Below, piece after piece: positions 33,299 through 34,168 of a DNA stretch of 34,168 nt. The position numbers and the translations under genes were made by a program. Position 1 is the stretch's first letter. Each line of letters starts with the position of its first letter. Source of the stretch: JADZAA01 sp039810485 (GTDB lineage Bacteria > Bacteroidota > Ignavibacteria > Kapaibacteriales > UBA961); contig JBDHXA010000027.1 of assembly GCA_039810485.1 (NCBI GenBank), positions 1 to 34,168 on the forward strand, read 5' to 3'. The notes beneath the pieces were generated by a model that did no database searches, had not been told where the DNA came from, and saw only the letters and a program-made list of their open reading frames with translations.

Positions 33299-33943
33299 TT
33301 ACAATAAATCGGGAACAAGTATTTGAAGTGAATCGAAGAATGAATTTACTGCCGAACTTTCAAGATAACTTTTATTTACAGACGCAACTGCAATCTGATA
33401 AATACGCGGCGAATCAAGAATAAGAGTAAAGCGCCAATACAATGTTTTATTAGCATTAACTGTGGTAAAATATGTCGTGCGACTTTCCAAAAGTACATCT
33501 GGCATTGGCCGCTCACTATTACGTGAGTGTGTCAGTTTTTTTCCGGTAAGCATAAGTTTATATTGCCTTGATAATTTGCCCTGCATATTGCCCAATATCT
33601 GCTGTTGAAGCGAATCAAGAGCTTGTGCCGAGGTCTTTCCTGTAAAATAATCTGGAAAAAAATCATAAAATCCTATCATGCACGAGCTTAACTTATTCTC
33701 CGTAACAGAAGCTCGCATCATGACATTGCCGTAATCAGTCGCAAAAAGTGTGCTGTCAATTTTGGGCTTTCCGAATCCGTTTGGGATAACTGCTCTGAAA
33801 ATAGTCCCGGCGTCTGACACTATGACGGTATCGCGTCGCGCTTTTGAATTCTTTGGGTATTTTCTCTGGGAATATGAATCATTCGATGTTGTAAATCCAA
33901 TAAAAACAACAATAATTGTGAAGTATGCCGGAAATAATTTCAT
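33299..33943 (-). CDS. Exported protein of unknown function
   Basis: I do not recognise this 214-residue protein. It starts with a signal peptide (KLFPAYFTIIVVFIGFTTS, cleavage near DSYSQ). The body alternates strands and helices, with LYWRFTLIL and IYQIAVASV followed by a helix AVNSFFDSLQI at the end. That order recalls the small DcrB/PsbP-like fold, but this is only a resemblance. A predicted promoter lies 38 nt upstream. It stands 59 bp before the membrane-anchored rhodanese gene and may form an operon with it. An IS30-family element ends about 150 bp upstream of it. Confidence 0.75.
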   Translation of the reverse strand: MKLFPAYFTIIVVFIGFTTSNDSYSQRKYPKNSKARRDTVIVSDAGTIFRAVIPNGFGKPKIDSTLFATDYGNVMMRASVTENKLSSCMIGFYDFFPDYFTGKTSAQALDSLQQQILGNMQGKLSRQYKLMLTGKKLTHSRNSERPMPDVLLESRTTYFTTVNANKTLYWRFTLILDSPRIYQIAVASVNKSYLESSAVNSFFDSLQILVPDLL

Positions 33944-33980
33944 AAATTGAAAGTAATAAATTATGATTCAAACACTATTG

Positions 33981-33988
33981 CAAAAATA
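33981..33988 (-). promoter_or_regulatory. Predicted promoter -7 element of the unknown exported gene
   Basis: TATTTTTG on the minus strand (continuing TATTTTTGCA) matches TAnnTTTG and lies 38 nt before the ATG at 33943. Confidence 0.5.
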
Positions 33989-34094
33989 CATAGCGATAAA
34001 GAAATAGCATCTCTTAACCAAAGAAAATCGCTAACCAACGCTGATGAACTGCAAGACGGATTTAAACATATTGTTATTTTTACGGTTTTGCAAA

Positions 34095-34168
34095 GGCGGA
34101 TTCAACACTGAAGTGCAACACTTTTGTAATTATCAGTAAATACTTGAATTGGAGTTTTCCATCCAAGT
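34095..34168 (-). mobile_element. End of an IS30-family insertion sequence (cut by window edge)
   Basis: On the minus strand the sequence ends a transposase frame and continues as GTTGCACTTCAGTGTTGAAT then CCGCC (34095-34119). This resembles the right terminal inverted repeat of IS30-family elements, in which the last transposase codons lie inside the repeat, as in IS30 itself. The outer boundary is taken as about 34095. The other end and the target duplication lie outside the window. Confidence 0.7.
34102..34168 (-). CDS. IS30-family transposase, C-terminal 21 residues
   Basis: Only the last 21 codons are in the window: LGWKTPIQVF at the start and VALQC before the TGA stop at 34102-34104. 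IS30 transposases characteristically end with LGWKTP-x-EVF and then VALxC or VALxT, so the call rests on a short but distinctive stretch. The catalytic DDE domain lies beyond the right edge and cannot be judged intact or broken. Confidence 0.72.
   Translation of the reverse strand, partial: LGWKTPIQVFTDNYKSVALQC

Overview
The window looks like chromosomal DNA from the Bacteroidota/Chlorobiota (FCB) group, possibly the Ignavibacteria or Kapaibacteriota side. Four things point there. Two very large exported proteins end in type IX secretion (T9SS) sorting domains. The primary sigma factor is the short, 286-residue form typical of the group. Several genes are preceded by the Bacteroidota-type promoter element TAnnTTTG. 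A ferredoxin-NADP reductase of the thioredoxin-reductase-like type, known from green sulfur bacteria, is present. No gene is decisive for a species. DNA is AT-rich, genes are tightly packed, and Shine-Dalgarno sites are clear for some genes and absent for others.

Layout. 1-537: no convincing gene; a nested hairpin and a degenerate repeat tract. 538-12587: a minus-strand run: xth (exonuclease III), a ferredoxin-NADP reductase, proS, pdxA, an OmpA-like protein with two OmpA domains, and a 1667-residue LamG/ASH-domain T9SS cargo. 12749-19633: plus strand: an acyl-CoA dehydrogenase, an unusual exported beta-helix-like protein fused to a potassium-channel-type pore, a small outer-membrane barrel candidate, and an Omp28-like T9SS cargo. 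19710-22003: tsaD and cinA on the minus strand, overlapping. 22406-24124: a Crp/Fnr regulator followed by a DUF2892-OsmC-rhodanese operon with a recognisable operator and promoter. 24169-28363: a glycosyltransferase, the primary sigma factor and an ABC exporter half, all minus strand. 28496-29632: peroxiredoxin and a TlpA-like thioredoxin. 29747-29926: ribosomal protein L33 (rpmG). 30081-31121: murB. 31133-33943: three exported or membrane-anchored minus-strand proteins. From about 34095 to the right edge lies the end of an IS30-family insertion sequence.

Most genes are housekeeping: translation (proS, rpmG, tsaD), cell wall (murB), cofactor synthesis (pdxA), DNA repair (xth) and transcription (sigma factor). 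The less ordinary parts are the envelope proteins, the channel fusion, the sulfur/redox operon with its cysteine-bearing Crp/Fnr regulator, and a conserved secreted family usually mislabelled 'asparagine synthetase B'. I did not find a CRISPR array, tRNA, rRNA, prophage or defence island.
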